A DNA stretch of 64,000 nucleotides from Cephalopachus bancanus. Taxonomy: Eukaryota; Chordata; Mammalia; Primates; Tarsiidae. Made by a program: the position numbers and the translations under genes. Position 1 is the stretch's first letter; every line of letters begins with the position of its first letter. The notes beneath the pieces were generated by a model. It worked only from the letters and a program-made list of their open reading frames with translations. It did not search any database and had not been told where the DNA came from. Positions 47,936-58,479 of this stretch are shown here, piece by piece. The stretch is taken from contig JAPVLO010000073.1 in assembly GCA_027257055.1 (NCBI GenBank), positions 6,128,501 through 6,192,500 of the forward strand, read 5' to 3'.

Positions 47936-48654
47936 TGTATATATATGGATGCTTTTTGTTTTTTCTTACTGTTTAATGAATTTTCTTACTGTTTATATTA
48001 GTTTATGATTGATTCTTTTGGGTTGTCTACATATATCCATTATATCATCTTTGAATACACTAAGTTTTTTTTCCTAAATCATTCATTTAACTAAATCTTT
48101 CTCTTTTCTGTTATGCAGTTGTGCTTTATTCATTTCACAATAATGGTTTGTCGCCATCAAATAAGTTGCTGCCTTTTGTTCCAATATATATATGTAAAGT
48201 TTTAATATTAAAGAAATTCACCAACTTGTATTTTATTGAGTGTTTGTATTAAACATGGGTGTTGAATGACCTTTCAGCAACTATGGAGATGAATAAATGT
48301 GTTTTCATCTTAGATTTATGAATATAGTGAACTGTATCAATGGGTTTTCTTATGCCAAACCACCCTTGCATTCCTGAAGTACACACCTTGGTAATATTTG
48401 ATTCTGTTTGCTAAAATTTTATTTCATATTTTTACATTGATATTTATAAATAATAGTGTTCTTTATTTTTTGTAGTCTTTATCAGATTTTAGTTTCATTG
48501 AAATCTTGCTCCCTGAAAATGAATTTGGAAAATTTTCCTTTGTTTCTATGGTTTAGAACAGTATAAGTAGTTTTGGTGTTGTCTCATTTGTATCCTTGGG
48601 ATTTTAATTTATAAAGGTGACTGAGTGACAACATGGAGTGATTGATGCCTTTGA

Positions 48655-49075
48655 AAGAATTATTTTTTATTTATATATCCCGAAAGAGGAGACACACTGT
48701 ATCATGCAGGACTGCAGAGGAAGCACCAGATTTGGTCAGGAGGCAGAAGCAGTAACTAAAGGAAAACCTAGCGCCTTTATTGGGTTTCCTGTGGGAAAGG
48801 CAAGGCAGGGTGGAGTAAACAGTTTAGGATTGGCTAGGTTGAATAATTTCAGTGGGCTTTTGGGTGTAGGGACTGTCCCTTGTTGTCTGGCACATGGTCC
48901 TGAGTACAGTTAGGATAGGGGAATTATTGGTTTGGTTCCCAAACATTATATAAAGTGGTTGGCTCGCAGAAGAGAAAAATTCTGCCAAGTAAGTTATTTA
49001 CCACCTTTGGGAATTAGCTGACCCTGGGAAGGGCAATCTCTCTGTAGATCTATAAGTACACGCTCCTACCACCAT
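48655..49075 (-). mobile_element. Probable solo LTR inside L1
   Basis: About 420 bases of non-L1, GC-richer sequence between L1 segments. In the minus sense it has TTTATATAATG as a possible TATA-like segment, and CCCAATAAAGG as a possible poly(A) signal about 270 bases later, the order expected for an LTR. The ends were not resolved and no TG...CA boundary was proved. No gag, pol or env reading is present. Confidence 0.4.
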
Positions 49076-49223
49076 AGTTTATACTTATATTAAATAGCAT
49101 AAAATACAGAAAATAAAAAACATTGATGGAATTCCTCATTGGACTGGTGCTTTTTGGTGGATTTAACTCTGATAACTTTTTCCATTTCATCTGTGGATTT
49201 TGGTTTTGTTTAAACTTTATTTT

Positions 49224-49482
49224 GGCCGGGCTTGGTGACTCAGCCTGTAATCCCAGCACATTGGGAGGCCAAGGAGAGTGGATTGCCTGAGCCCGCGGGT
49301 TCGCGACCAGCCCGGGGAACTTAGCGAGAACTCATCTCTCAATAAATCAAAAATTAGCCAGGCATGATAGCACTTGCCTATAGTTCCAGCTACTTGGAAG
49401 ACTGAGGTGGAAGGATCACTGGAGCCCAGCCTAGACGATGGAGTGAGACTCCAACTCAAAAACAAACAAACAAACAAAAAAT
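49224..49482 (+). mobile_element. Alu with right-monomer deletion
   Basis: GGCCGGGCTTGGTGACTCAG to GAGACTCCAACTC then an ACAAACAAAC tail. About 55 bases are missing between GGAGCCCAGC and AGACGATGGAG. Inserted in the L1 endonuclease-RT linker region. Confidence 0.92.
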
Positions 49483-50530
49483 TTATTTGTACTGAGTCAA
49501 GTTTAAGAACTGCTTCTATATTCCTATATCCTGTACTTAGTATGTTTTCCTTGAAAAAAGTTAAACAAATTGAAGAACCTCATTGTGTATTTGTTGGTCT
49601 TCTTTTTTCCTAACTCATTAATATCTTCCTTCTTTTCTAGCCCTACTCTCTCTAATCCTTTGAGTTGTATGTTTATATATTGAATTTAATTTTATTCCTT
49701 TGTTTATATTGATATAAATATCAAAGGGCCTGAATTTTCCTCAGATGGATATTTTAGTTGCATTTTTAAAAAATTCTGACGGGCAGTATTTTTCTTTTTT
49801 TAAAACGAAGGTCTGTAATTTTTTTAGTATTTTCCCGTGACCTAAGAGTTTTATTTTTATTTTTTACAAATTTACAGGTGAAATGCATTTTGTGTTTTTA
49901 GTTAATTCTAGTTTTATTGCATTAATTGTATGATTCTGTATTATTTTTTCTTTATAGCTCTTGCTTTGGTTTTTTTCATGACAATATATGTAATATAGTA
50001 ATTTTTGTGCACTTGAAAAGTAGCTGTAGTGTCTATTAGAATGCAAAGTTCATCTTCTAGCGATAAAGTGAACCTTACTATATTCTTTAGGAGTTTTGTA
50101 ATCTTTTCATTCATTTGCTTGGAGAGTGGGGTGTTAAAGTTCCCTATTATTAGTTATGTTTGTCTGTTTCTCCATGTATCTCATGGAATTTTGCTTTGTG
50201 GAGATGCCTGTACTATGATATATAGTACATAAATATTCGTAATTGTTTTATCTTCATTAGGAATTGTGACCTTTAGCATTTTAAAGTATCCTTTTTTGAT
50301 TTAATGCTTTTTATTTCCTACCAGTCTCTTCACCAACATTTCCCAATCTTATGGATGTTCATCTTCCAGTAGATTCTTTTTTTAAAAATTGCAATTATGA
50401 TGTTCCCTGAGTTCTTGTATATTAAAAAACTGATTTTCTGTAATTTTGTTACAAGATGCACAGCTTGGCTGGATATAAAATTTTTGACTCATACTTTCTT
50501 TCCTTTAATCTCTGAAAAAATGTTACTCTA

Positions 50531-50795
50531 TTTCGTCTTATTTTGTATCTTGTTCCCCTCTTTACTCTCTGCCCTTTTTTCCCTTTGATCTGTGCTAAAC
50601 CATTTGAGAGTCAGTTGCAGAAATCACAAGACTGTTGTTACTGAATATGTCAGTGTGTATCATCTAAGAACTTTCTTCTATATAACCACAATACAACTAT
50701 CATACTCCAGAAATTTATCATCAGTATAATGCTGTTAACTAATATACAATTTATAATCAGTTGTCCCTAATTTTTACAATAATAATCTTTATAGC
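50531..50795. other. Unassigned stretch
   Basis: AT-rich, no clear repeat or gene. Confidence 0.5.
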
Positions 50796-50803
50796 TGGAT
50801 TTT

Positions 50804-51062
50804 GTTTTTATTTTATTTTAAAGATTGGGGTACAATTCAGGATTATGTTTACAAGTGGACATCATACAGGTAAAGTTTAGGCTTCCCTTTGGTCCCCACT
50901 TTGTCTGGTTTGAAATCAGACACCCTTGTTGATGTTGTGTCCCCACTTCCACTCTGGCAGTGTCCCACTACTGCCAATCCCTTTCTTAGAGTATTATGGT
51001 AAATGTTCAGGGTCTTCTTATGAGTGAGAATGTGTGGTACTCTGTTGTTTGTTTCTGTGATA
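50804..51062 (-). mobile_element. 5'-truncated L1 3' end
   Basis: Complement text GGGGTACAATTCAGGATTAT, GGTCCCCACTTTGTCTGGTT and CCACTACTGCCAATCCCTTT. Matches 31.9 kb and 39.9 kb copies. Short duplication TGGATTTT at 50796-50803 and 51063-51070. Confidence 0.75.
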
Positions 51063-51606
51063 TGGATTTTTTTTTTAATCCAGGATTTCATCAGATTATC
51101 ATTGCACCTAATTGTTAAAACTTTTTGGCCTCTTTTAATCTAGAAAAATTCTTCACCATTTTCTTTCTTTTTTTGTTTTTGTCTTTTATAATACAGCCAT
51201 TTTTTAAGGTCAAAGTTTTACAGACTCTCAACTTGGATTTGTATTTTTGTTTCTTTGTAATGAGTCATGCTAAGCATATCATTAACAGGAATGCTAGATA
51301 AGTGATGGTATGTCCCTCTCAGTGTAGTACATCAGGAGATACATGATGTCTGTCTCAAGGTTAATTTGGTTTTTCTCTTTTAATTTGACTTTGTTTTTTA
51401 GAGCAGTGGATTCACGACAAAATTGACCAGAAAGTACAGTTTTCATTTACTCCTGGGTCTCTTCTCAACATGCATAGACTCCCCAACTATCAACATCCAA
51501 CACCAGAATGGTACATTTGTTACTATTGGTGGACCTACATTGCTACATTATTATCACCCAAAGTCCATAAGTTTACATTAGGGTTCATTGTTGGTGTGTA
51601 CATTCT

Positions 51607-51888
51607 TTCTTTTTTGAGTTGGAGTCTCACTCGGCCACCCAGACTGGAGTGCAGTGGCCGCTCCCGGCCATCGCAGCCTCGACCTGCTGGGCTCCGGCGA
51701 TGCTTCCGCCTCAGCCTTCCGAGTAGCCGGAATTACAGGCATGCGCTACCATGCCCAGCTGATTTTTTGATTTATTGTAGAGATGAGGCCTCGCTGCCCA
51801 GGCGAGTCTCAAACCCGCGGGCTCAGGCAATCAACTCACCTCAGCTTCCCAAAGGCGCGGGCTTACAGGCTGAGCCACCGAGCCCGGC
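51607..51888 (-). mobile_element. Full-length Alu, strepsirrhine-like, young-looking
   Basis: TTTTTTGAGTTGGAGTCTC to GAGCCACCGAGCCCGGC, CpG-rich. A 14-bp perfect duplication (GGTGTGTACATTCT) at 51593-51606 and 51889-51902; L1 text is continuous across it. Confidence 0.96.
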
Positions 51889-52796
51889 GGTGTGTACATT
51901 CTATGGGTTTTGAAAATGTGTAATATGTACCCACCATTATAGTATCATACAGAATAGTTTAACGGCCCTAAAAATCCTTTGTGTTTCATCTATTCATCTT
52001 TCCCTCTTCCCGCCCTGGCAATCACTAGCCTTTCTACTGTCTACCTAGTCTGCCTTTTCCACAATGTCATGTCGTTGGAATCATACAGTTTGTAGCCTTT
52101 TTAGCTTGGCTTCTTTCACTTAGTAATATGCATTTGTTTCCTCCATGTCTTTTCATGGCTTGATAGTTCATTTCTTTTTAGTGCTGAATAACATTCCATT
52201 ATCTGTATTTATGATAGTTTACTTATTCATCTACCTACGGAAAGACATTTTGGTTGCTCCCAAATTTTTGGTAATTATGTATACAGCTGCTATAAACATT
52301 CATATTCAGGTGTTTTGTGTGGACCTAAATTTTCACCTCCTTTGGATAGATACTAAGGATGTTAGTGGTATTGATTGCTGAATTGTATAGTGAGAGAGTG
52401 GTTAGCCTTGTGACAAACTAACAAACTGTCTTCTAAAATGTCTGTGCCATTTTGCATACTTGCCAGTGCTGAATAAGTATTCCTGTTGCCCACATTCTGG
52501 TACATTTGGCAGGGTTAGCATTCTGGATTTTGGCCCTTCTGTTAGGTGTGTAGTGGTGTCTCATTTTAATTTGCCTTTTCTATATTGAGTATCTTTTCAT
52601 ATGCTTATTTGATATCTGTATATCTTCTTTGGTGAGGTATCTGTTCAGGTCTTTTATCCATTTTTAAATCAGATTATTTGACTTATTGTTGAGTTTTAAG
52701 TGTTCTTTGTCTATTTTGGACGAGTCCTTTATCATATTTGTGTTTGCAAATATTTCTGTCTGTGGCTTGTGTTTTCATTCTCTTGACAGTGTCTCT

Positions 52797-53100
52797 CTTT
52801 TTTTTTTTTTTTTTTTTTTTTGAGCTGGAGTCTCACTGTGTCACTCAGGCTAGGGTGCAGTGGCACTCTCATGGCTACCGCAACCTCGACCTGCTGGGCT
52901 CAGGCGATCCTTCCACCTCAGCCTTTCAAGTAGCTGGAACTACAGGCATGTGCTACCATGCTTGGCTTATTTTTTTATTTATTGTAGAGATGAGGTCTTA
53001 CCAAGTTGCCCAGGCTGGTGTCAAACCTGTGAGCCCAGGCAGTCCTCTTGCCTCAGCCTCCAAAAGTGCTGGGATTACAGGCTTGAGCCACCACACCCAG
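52797..53100 (-). mobile_element. Alu inside L1
   Basis: A T-run of more than 20, then GAGCTGGAGTCTCACTGTGT to GAGCCACCACACCCAGG. Flanks GACAGTGTCT and GACGGCGTCT form an imperfect duplication. Confidence 0.92.
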
Positions 53101-53640
53101 GGACGGCGTCTTTTACAAAGTAATTTTTTAACTTCAATGAAGTGTAGCTTATCAGTTATTTCTTTTATGGATCCTGCCTTTGGTGTCACATCTAAAAAGT
53201 TATCACCATACCCAAGGCCATGTAGATTTTTCTCCTATTCTAGAAGTTTTATAATTTTGCATTTTACATTTATGGGTTATTTTGAGTTAATTTTTGTGAA
53301 AGGCATAAAGTCTATGTCTAGATTCTTTTTTAATTCTTTTTTCCTGTGGATGTCTAGTTGTTCCAACACAACTTGTTGAGAAGATAATCTTTTTTTCTTC
53401 ATTTTGCCTTTGCTCTTTTTTCCAAGATCAATTAGCTCTATTTTTGTGGGTCTGTTTTTGGGCTTTCTATCCTTTTCCATAGATCTACTTATCTATTCTT
53501 TCACCATTACACACTGTCTTGATTACTGCAACTTTATACTAAGTCTTGAAGTTGGTAGTGTTAGTCTTCTAACTTGTTTTTGTCCTTCAATATTGTGTCG
53601 ACTATTCTGGATCTTTTGCCTATCCATATGGGATGGTTAA

Positions 53641-54109
53641 TTTTAGGTGTTACGGAATATTATTCACAGCTTGACTGAATCACAAAGTGCCTAGATATTT
53701 GGCTAGACATTTCTTTGTATTCCGTGAGAGTGTTTCTGGATGAGATTAGCATTTGACTCTATAGACTGAGTAAAGCAGATTGCCCTCTCCATTGTGAGTG
53801 AGCAGCATCCAATCCATTGATGGCCTGAATAAAAAAGATAGAGGAGAGGAAAATTTATACTTTCACTCTCTATCCCTCCCTTTCCCTACCCCTACATGAC
53901 TACTTGAGCTTCTTTTGCCCTTAAGCTGGGACCTACATTATCTACACTTGTTGTTCTTAGGCCTTCAAACTTGGACTAGAACTTATAAAATTGGTTCTCA
54001 GGCCTTTTGACTTGAACTACATCACCCAGCTTCCTGGTTTTCCAGCTTACAAGCTTACACACAGCTTATTGTGGAACATCTCAGTCTCCATAAAGACATG
54101 AGACAATTC
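53641..54109. repeat. Ancient interspersed repeat, class uncertain
   Basis: GATGGTTAATTTTAGGTGTT, ATGAGATTAGCATTTGACTC, GACTGAGTAAAGCAGATTGC and TAAGCTGGGACCTACATTA are well-known phrases of an old mammalian repeat; family not assigned. Confidence 0.5.
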
Positions 54110-54894
54110 CTTAAGGTAAATCTCTTTCTAGATATCTATTTATATCAAGATACCTGTGTATCTCTATAAATGTAGCTATAGTTATCCTTTGGGTTTTTTT
54201 CTCTGAAGATAGGCATAGTGTACATACCACAATTACAGTACTAGAATATTCTGAATTTAACTGTGTACTTTTATCAGTGAGTTTTGTACCTTCAGATAAT
54301 TTATTGTGCATTAGCTTTTTTCTTGTTGTGATTGTCGTACTTTCTTTAGCATTTCTTGTATGGTAGGTCTTGTGGTGAATTCCCTCAGCTTTTGTTTGTC
54401 TGGATAAGTATTTATCCTTCATGTTTGAAGAATAGTTTTTCTGGGTATGGTATTTTCAGTTGAAAGGTTTGTTTTTTGTTTTTATCACCCCCCCCCACCC
54501 CCTTTAACACATTGACTATGTCCTCTCACTCCCTGTTGGCCTGTAAGCTTTTCACTGAGAGATCTACTGCCAGATGTATTAAAGCTTCTTATATGTTATT
54601 TGCTTCTTTATTCTGACTGCATTTGTGATCCTTTCTTTGTCCTTGACTTTGAGAGTTTGCTTATTATTTCCTTGGGGTAGTCTTATGTGGGTTGAATCTG
54701 CTTGCTATTCTTTGACTTTCTTGTACCTGCATATTCATATCTTTCTCTCGACTTAGAAAGTTCTCTGTTATTATTTCTTTGAATAAATAAATAAGCTTTC
54801 TACCCCTTTCTCTTGTTCTATGTCCTCTTTAAGGCCAATAGATTTCCTAGATCTTGCAAGCATACTTCATTTTTTTTCTTTTTTCTTCTCTGAT
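54110..54894 (-). mobile_element. Old L1 5' region, antisense
   Basis: TTTGTTTGTCTGGATAAGTA, CCCTGTTGGCCTGTAAGCT, AGATCTACTGCCAGATGTAT and TTATTTCTTTGAATAAATAA are the complement of an old L1M 5'UTR. A C-run lies at about 54488. The next L1 is inserted at about 54895. Confidence 0.6.
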
Positions 54895-55180
54895 TGTATA
54901 CTCTTTTTAAATTTTTTTCATTTCAATGGTTTTAGGGGGTACAAATAGTTTTTGGTGACATGGTTTCATTGTATAGTGACGAAGAGGTCAGAGCTTTAAG
55001 TGTACCCACCACCCTACCTGTGCACTTGTACCAGACAGGTGATTTTTTCATCCCTCCACCCTCCCACCTTCTGAGTCTCCAATGCCCATTGTATCATTTT
55101 GTATGCCTTTGCTGAGCCTTAGTTTAGCTACTTATTATAAGTGAGAACATGCGGTATTTGGTTTTCTGTTCCTGCGTTAT

Positions 55181-57661
55181 TTACTTAGGATGATGTTCTC
55201 TAGTTCCATCCAAGGTGCTGCAAAAGACATTATTTAATTCTTTTTGATAGCTGAATAGTATTCCATAGTGATCAGTTGGTGGGCATATAAGTTGATTATA
55301 CATCTTTGCAGTTGTAAATTGTTCTTTGATGAACATGCAGGTACAAGTGTTTTTTTTATATACTGACCTTTGTTCCTTTGGATAGATACCTAGTAGTGGG
55401 ATTGCTTGATCAAATAGTAGATCCACTTTTAGTTCTTTGAGAAATCTCCATATCGATTTCCATAGAGGTTGTACTAATTTACACTCCCAACCAACAGTGT
55501 ATAAGCTTCTTTTTTGTCTGCATTCATGCCAGCATCCAGTGTTTTTTGATTTTTTAATAATGGCCATCTGACTGGTTAAGGTAGTATCTCATTGTGGTTA
55601 TAATTTGCATTTCCCTGACAATTAGTGAGGTTGAGCATTTTTTCATATGTTTGTTGGTCATTTGTATACCTTCTTTTGAGAGATGTCTGCTCATGTCATT
55701 TGTTCACTTTTTGGTGGGGCTATTTGCTTTTTTCTTACTGATTTGTTTGAGTTCTTTGTAAATTCTGGATATGAGTCTTTTGTCAGATGTATAGCTTATA
55801 AATATGTTCTTCCATTCTGTAGGTTGCCTGTCTGCTCTACTGATTATTTCTTTTGCTGTGCAGAAGCTTTTTAGATTAATTAAATTCCATTTATTTTTTT
55901 GTTTGTTACATTTGCTTTTGGAGTTTTAGCCATAAATTCATTGGCTAGGCCAATGCCCAGAAGTTTTTCCTAAGTTTTCTTCTAGAATTTTTATGGTTTG
56001 AGGTCTATCATTTAAGTCTTTAATCCATCTTGAGTACTTTTTTTTATATGGGGAGAAAATAGGGATCAAGTTTTATTTTTCTGCATATAGCTAATAAATT
56101 TTCCCAGCACCATTTGTTGAATAGGGTAGTCTTTCCCCAGTGTATGTTTTTGTCTGTTTGTGAAAGATCAGTGATTGTAGTATTTGGGTTTATCTGGATT
56201 CTCTATTCTGTTCCATTGGTCCATGTGTCTGCTCTTGTACCAGTACCAAACTGTTTTGGTTAGTACTACCTTGTAGTATAATTTGAAGTCAGGTAATATG
56301 ATGCCTCCAGCTTTATTCTTTTTGCTTAGAATTGCTTTGGCAATTCTGGCTTTCTTTTTGGTTCCATATTAGTCTTAGATTTTTACTTTCCCCCCTAACT
56401 CTGTGAGAAATGACATTGGTAGTGTCATAGGGATTGTATTGAATCTATAGAATTCTTTGGGTAATATAGTCATTTTAACAGTGTTGATTCTTCCAATCTG
56501 TGAGCATGGGATGTTTTTCCATATGTTTGTGTCCTCTACAACTTCTGTCATCGGTATTTTATAGTTCTCCTTGTAGGGATCTTTCACCTCCTTGGTGAAA
56601 AATATTCCTATGTATTTTAGGTTTTTGACTGCTATTATAAATGGAATTGAGTTCTTGATTTGATTCTTAGTGTAGTTGCTAATGGTATGTAGCAGTGCTA
56701 CTAATTTGTATGTGTTGATTTTATATCCTGAAATTTTATTGAATTCTTCTATCAAGTCCAGGAGTGTTTCAGAGCAGTCTTTAGGAATTTCTAGGTATAA
56801 GAATATATCATTGGTATACAGAGATAGTTTGATTTCTTCTCTTCCAATTCTGATACCCTTTATTTCTTTTTCTTGCCTCTTTGCTCTGGCTAGGACTTCT
56901 AGTAATGTGCTGAATAGGAGTGGTGAAAGTAGGTACCTTTGCCTTGTTCCAGTGCTGATGCAGATTGCATTCAACTTTTCTCCATTCAGGATAACATTGG
57001 CTGTGGATTTGTCATATGTGGCTCTTATTATTTTAAGGATTCTTCCCTCTATGCCTTTTGTGCTGAGGGTTTTTATCATGAAGTAATGCTGGATTTTATC
57101 AGATGTTTTTTCTGCAACTATTGAAATGATCATATAATTTTTGTCTTTAATTCTGTTTATTTAGTGGATCACGTTTATTGACTTGTATTTGTTAAATCAC
57201 TTTCATATCCCTGGGATAAAACCCATTGGTTCATGATACATTACTTTTTTAATGTGCTGTTGAATTTGGTTTGCAAGAATTTTGTTGAGGATTTTCGCAT
57301 CTGTGTTCCTAAGGTATATCGGTCTGTAGTTTTCTTTTTCTGTTGTATCTTTTCCTGCCTTTGGTATCAGAGTGATACTAGCTTCGTAGAATGAGTTAGT
57401 GAGAATTCTCTTCAATCTTAGAGAATATCTTCAGTAAAATTGGTATCAGTTTTTCTTTCAAAGTCTGGTAGAATTTGACTGTGAGTCCATCAGGTCCTGG
57501 ACTTTTTTTGTTGGGAGGCTTTTAATTACTGTTTCAATCTTGCTATTCATTATTGGTCTGTTCAGGATTTCTGTTTCTTCCTGATTCAAGGTTGGGGGCT
57601 GTATATTTCCAAGAATTTTTTTCATTTCCTCTAGATCATCTAGTTTGTTTGTGTAGGTCAT
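55181..57661 (-). pseudogene. L1 ORF2 remnant (reverse transcriptase and C-terminal domain)
   Basis: Minus-strand open segments match ORF2 in order. 57458-57661 has [20 protein letters not shown]. 57203-57415 has [15 protein letters not shown] and [13 protein letters not shown]. 56375-57133 is 252 codons without a stop and contains the RT palm. 55181-55567 has CKLVQPLWKSIWRFLKEL and IPLLGIYPKEQ near the C terminus. The catalytic FADD box reads YTND (56808-56819), with one Asp lost, so the RT is dead. Frameshifts separate the segments. The large plus-strand frame at 56676 is a shadow of this. Confidence 0.88.
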
Positions 57662-57930
57662 CTAGTTTGTGTAGAGGTGTTCATAATAGTCTCAGATGAT
57701 CTTTTGAATTTCTTTCATATCAGTTGCAGTGTCTCCATTTTCATTTCTGATTGAACTAAATCTTCTCTCTTTGTTTCTTAATTAATATAGCCAGTTGTCT
57801 ATCAGTTTTGCTTATCTCTTCAAAGAGTCAACTTTTTCATTGATCCTTTGTATTGCTTTTTTTAAAATTTCCATTTCATTTAGTTCTGCACTGTTTATTT
57901 TTTCTTTTTTCTGCCAGCTTTGGGTTTGTT

Positions 57931-57990
57931 AAGTTAAACAATCTGCTCCTGAATGACCTAAGGATCATTCAGGAGCAGATTGTTTAACTT
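57931..57990. repeat. Perfect hairpin, 26-bp arms and 8-base loop
   Basis: Arms 57931-57956 and 57965-57990 are exact reverse complements (the arm ends in CTGCTCCTGAATGA), with loop CCTAAGGA. The right arm is the normal antisense L1 text; the left is an inverted extra copy. Confidence 0.97.
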
Positions 57991-58231
57991 TTATGTTTTC
58001 ATTTGGTATTACAAGTTCTCCTTGGAATTAATTTCTAGTTGCATGCCACTGTTGTCTGCTAAGTTGCTTGATATGATTTTGATTTTTTGAATTTATTGAG
58101 ACTTGTTTCATAGCCTGTCGTGTGATCTGTCTTGGAGAATGTTCCATGTGTTGAAGAAAAAAATGTGTATTCTGTAGTTTGGGGTGGAATGTTCTGTAAA
58201 TATCTGTTACTTCCTTTTGCTCTAGGTTGTA

Positions 58232-58387
58232 CTGCTCTTGAATGAAATCAAAGTGGAAATTTAAAAATTCCTCAGAATGAATGACAGCAATGAAACAAGC
58301 TATCAAAACATCTTGGACACAACTAAAGCTGTGCTCAAAGGAAAATTTATAGTGCTTAAGCCCTCCATTAATAAGACTGGAAGATTG
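58232..58387 (+). mobile_element. Inverted ORF2 segment inside the L1
   Basis: The plus strand reads EIKVEI, then NETSYQNILDTTKAVLKGKF, the ORF2 region that normally follows the LLLND motif. All neighbouring L1 text is on the minus strand, so this piece is inverted and moved. Confidence 0.8.
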
Positions 58388-58479
58388 AAGATTGTATATT
58401 TTAATTCCAATGTTTCTTTGTTGACTTTTGCCCTGATGATCTGTCTGTTGCTGTCAGTGGAGTGTTAAGTTTTTCAGCT

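Larger units (their letters stand above)
45280..50530 (-). mobile_element. Old L1 (L1M-type) spanning ORF2, antisense, with nested insertions
   Basis: Complement of an L1 from 3' end (45.28 kb) to the endonuclease part (about 50.1-50.5 kb). Landmarks: GGGGTAGCATGGTATGTCCT, ACAAATAGTGCTGTAATGG, AGGACTCTTTATATAATTTA, ACCACCCTTGCATTCCTGAA, TTTGTCTGTTTCTCCATGTA. Later insertions interrupt it: piggyBac-type (45971-46577), a DNA-transposon-like repeat (47565), a likely LTR (48655), and an Alu (49224). Confidence 0.75.
51290..53640 (-). mobile_element. Old L1 3' half, antisense, with two Alus inserted
   Basis: 3'UTR complement (GTGATGGTATGTCCCTCTCA), then GGTTCATTGTTGGTGTGTAC, CATCTACCTACGGAAAGACA, ATTGTTGAGTTTTAAGTGTT, and ORF2 end text TTTGAGTTAATTTTTGTGAA, TTGATTACTGCAACTTTATA. 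Stops throughout. Confidence 0.8.
54895..58470 (-). mobile_element. L1 3'UTR and ORF2, antisense, internally rearranged
   Basis: The complement of an L1 from its 3' end (TTTTAGGGGGTACAAATAGT at 54.94 kb) through ORF2. The RT and C-terminal parts are collinear from 55.1 to 57.9 kb. At 57.93-58.39 kb the order is broken: a hairpin, an endonuclease-end segment in L1 sense (minus), then a downstream ORF2 segment in inverted orientation (plus). Endonuclease text resumes at 58.39-58.47 kb on minus, and 5'UTR text follows. Confidence 0.85.

Noticed and set aside
51470..51913. 147-codon plus-strand frame
   Set aside because: Spans an L1 fragment and the inserted Alu; no coding signal.
52738..53379. 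213-codon plus-strand frame
   Set aside because: It is an antisense Alu flanked by antisense L1; Alu complements are often open in one frame.
56676..57086. 136-codon plus-strand frame
   Set aside because: Shadow of the L1 reverse-transcriptase segment on the minus strand.
58277..58468. Plus-strand frame as a small gene
   Set aside because: Its first half is inverted L1 ORF2 (YQNILDTTKAVLKGKF); the rest runs into antisense L1.
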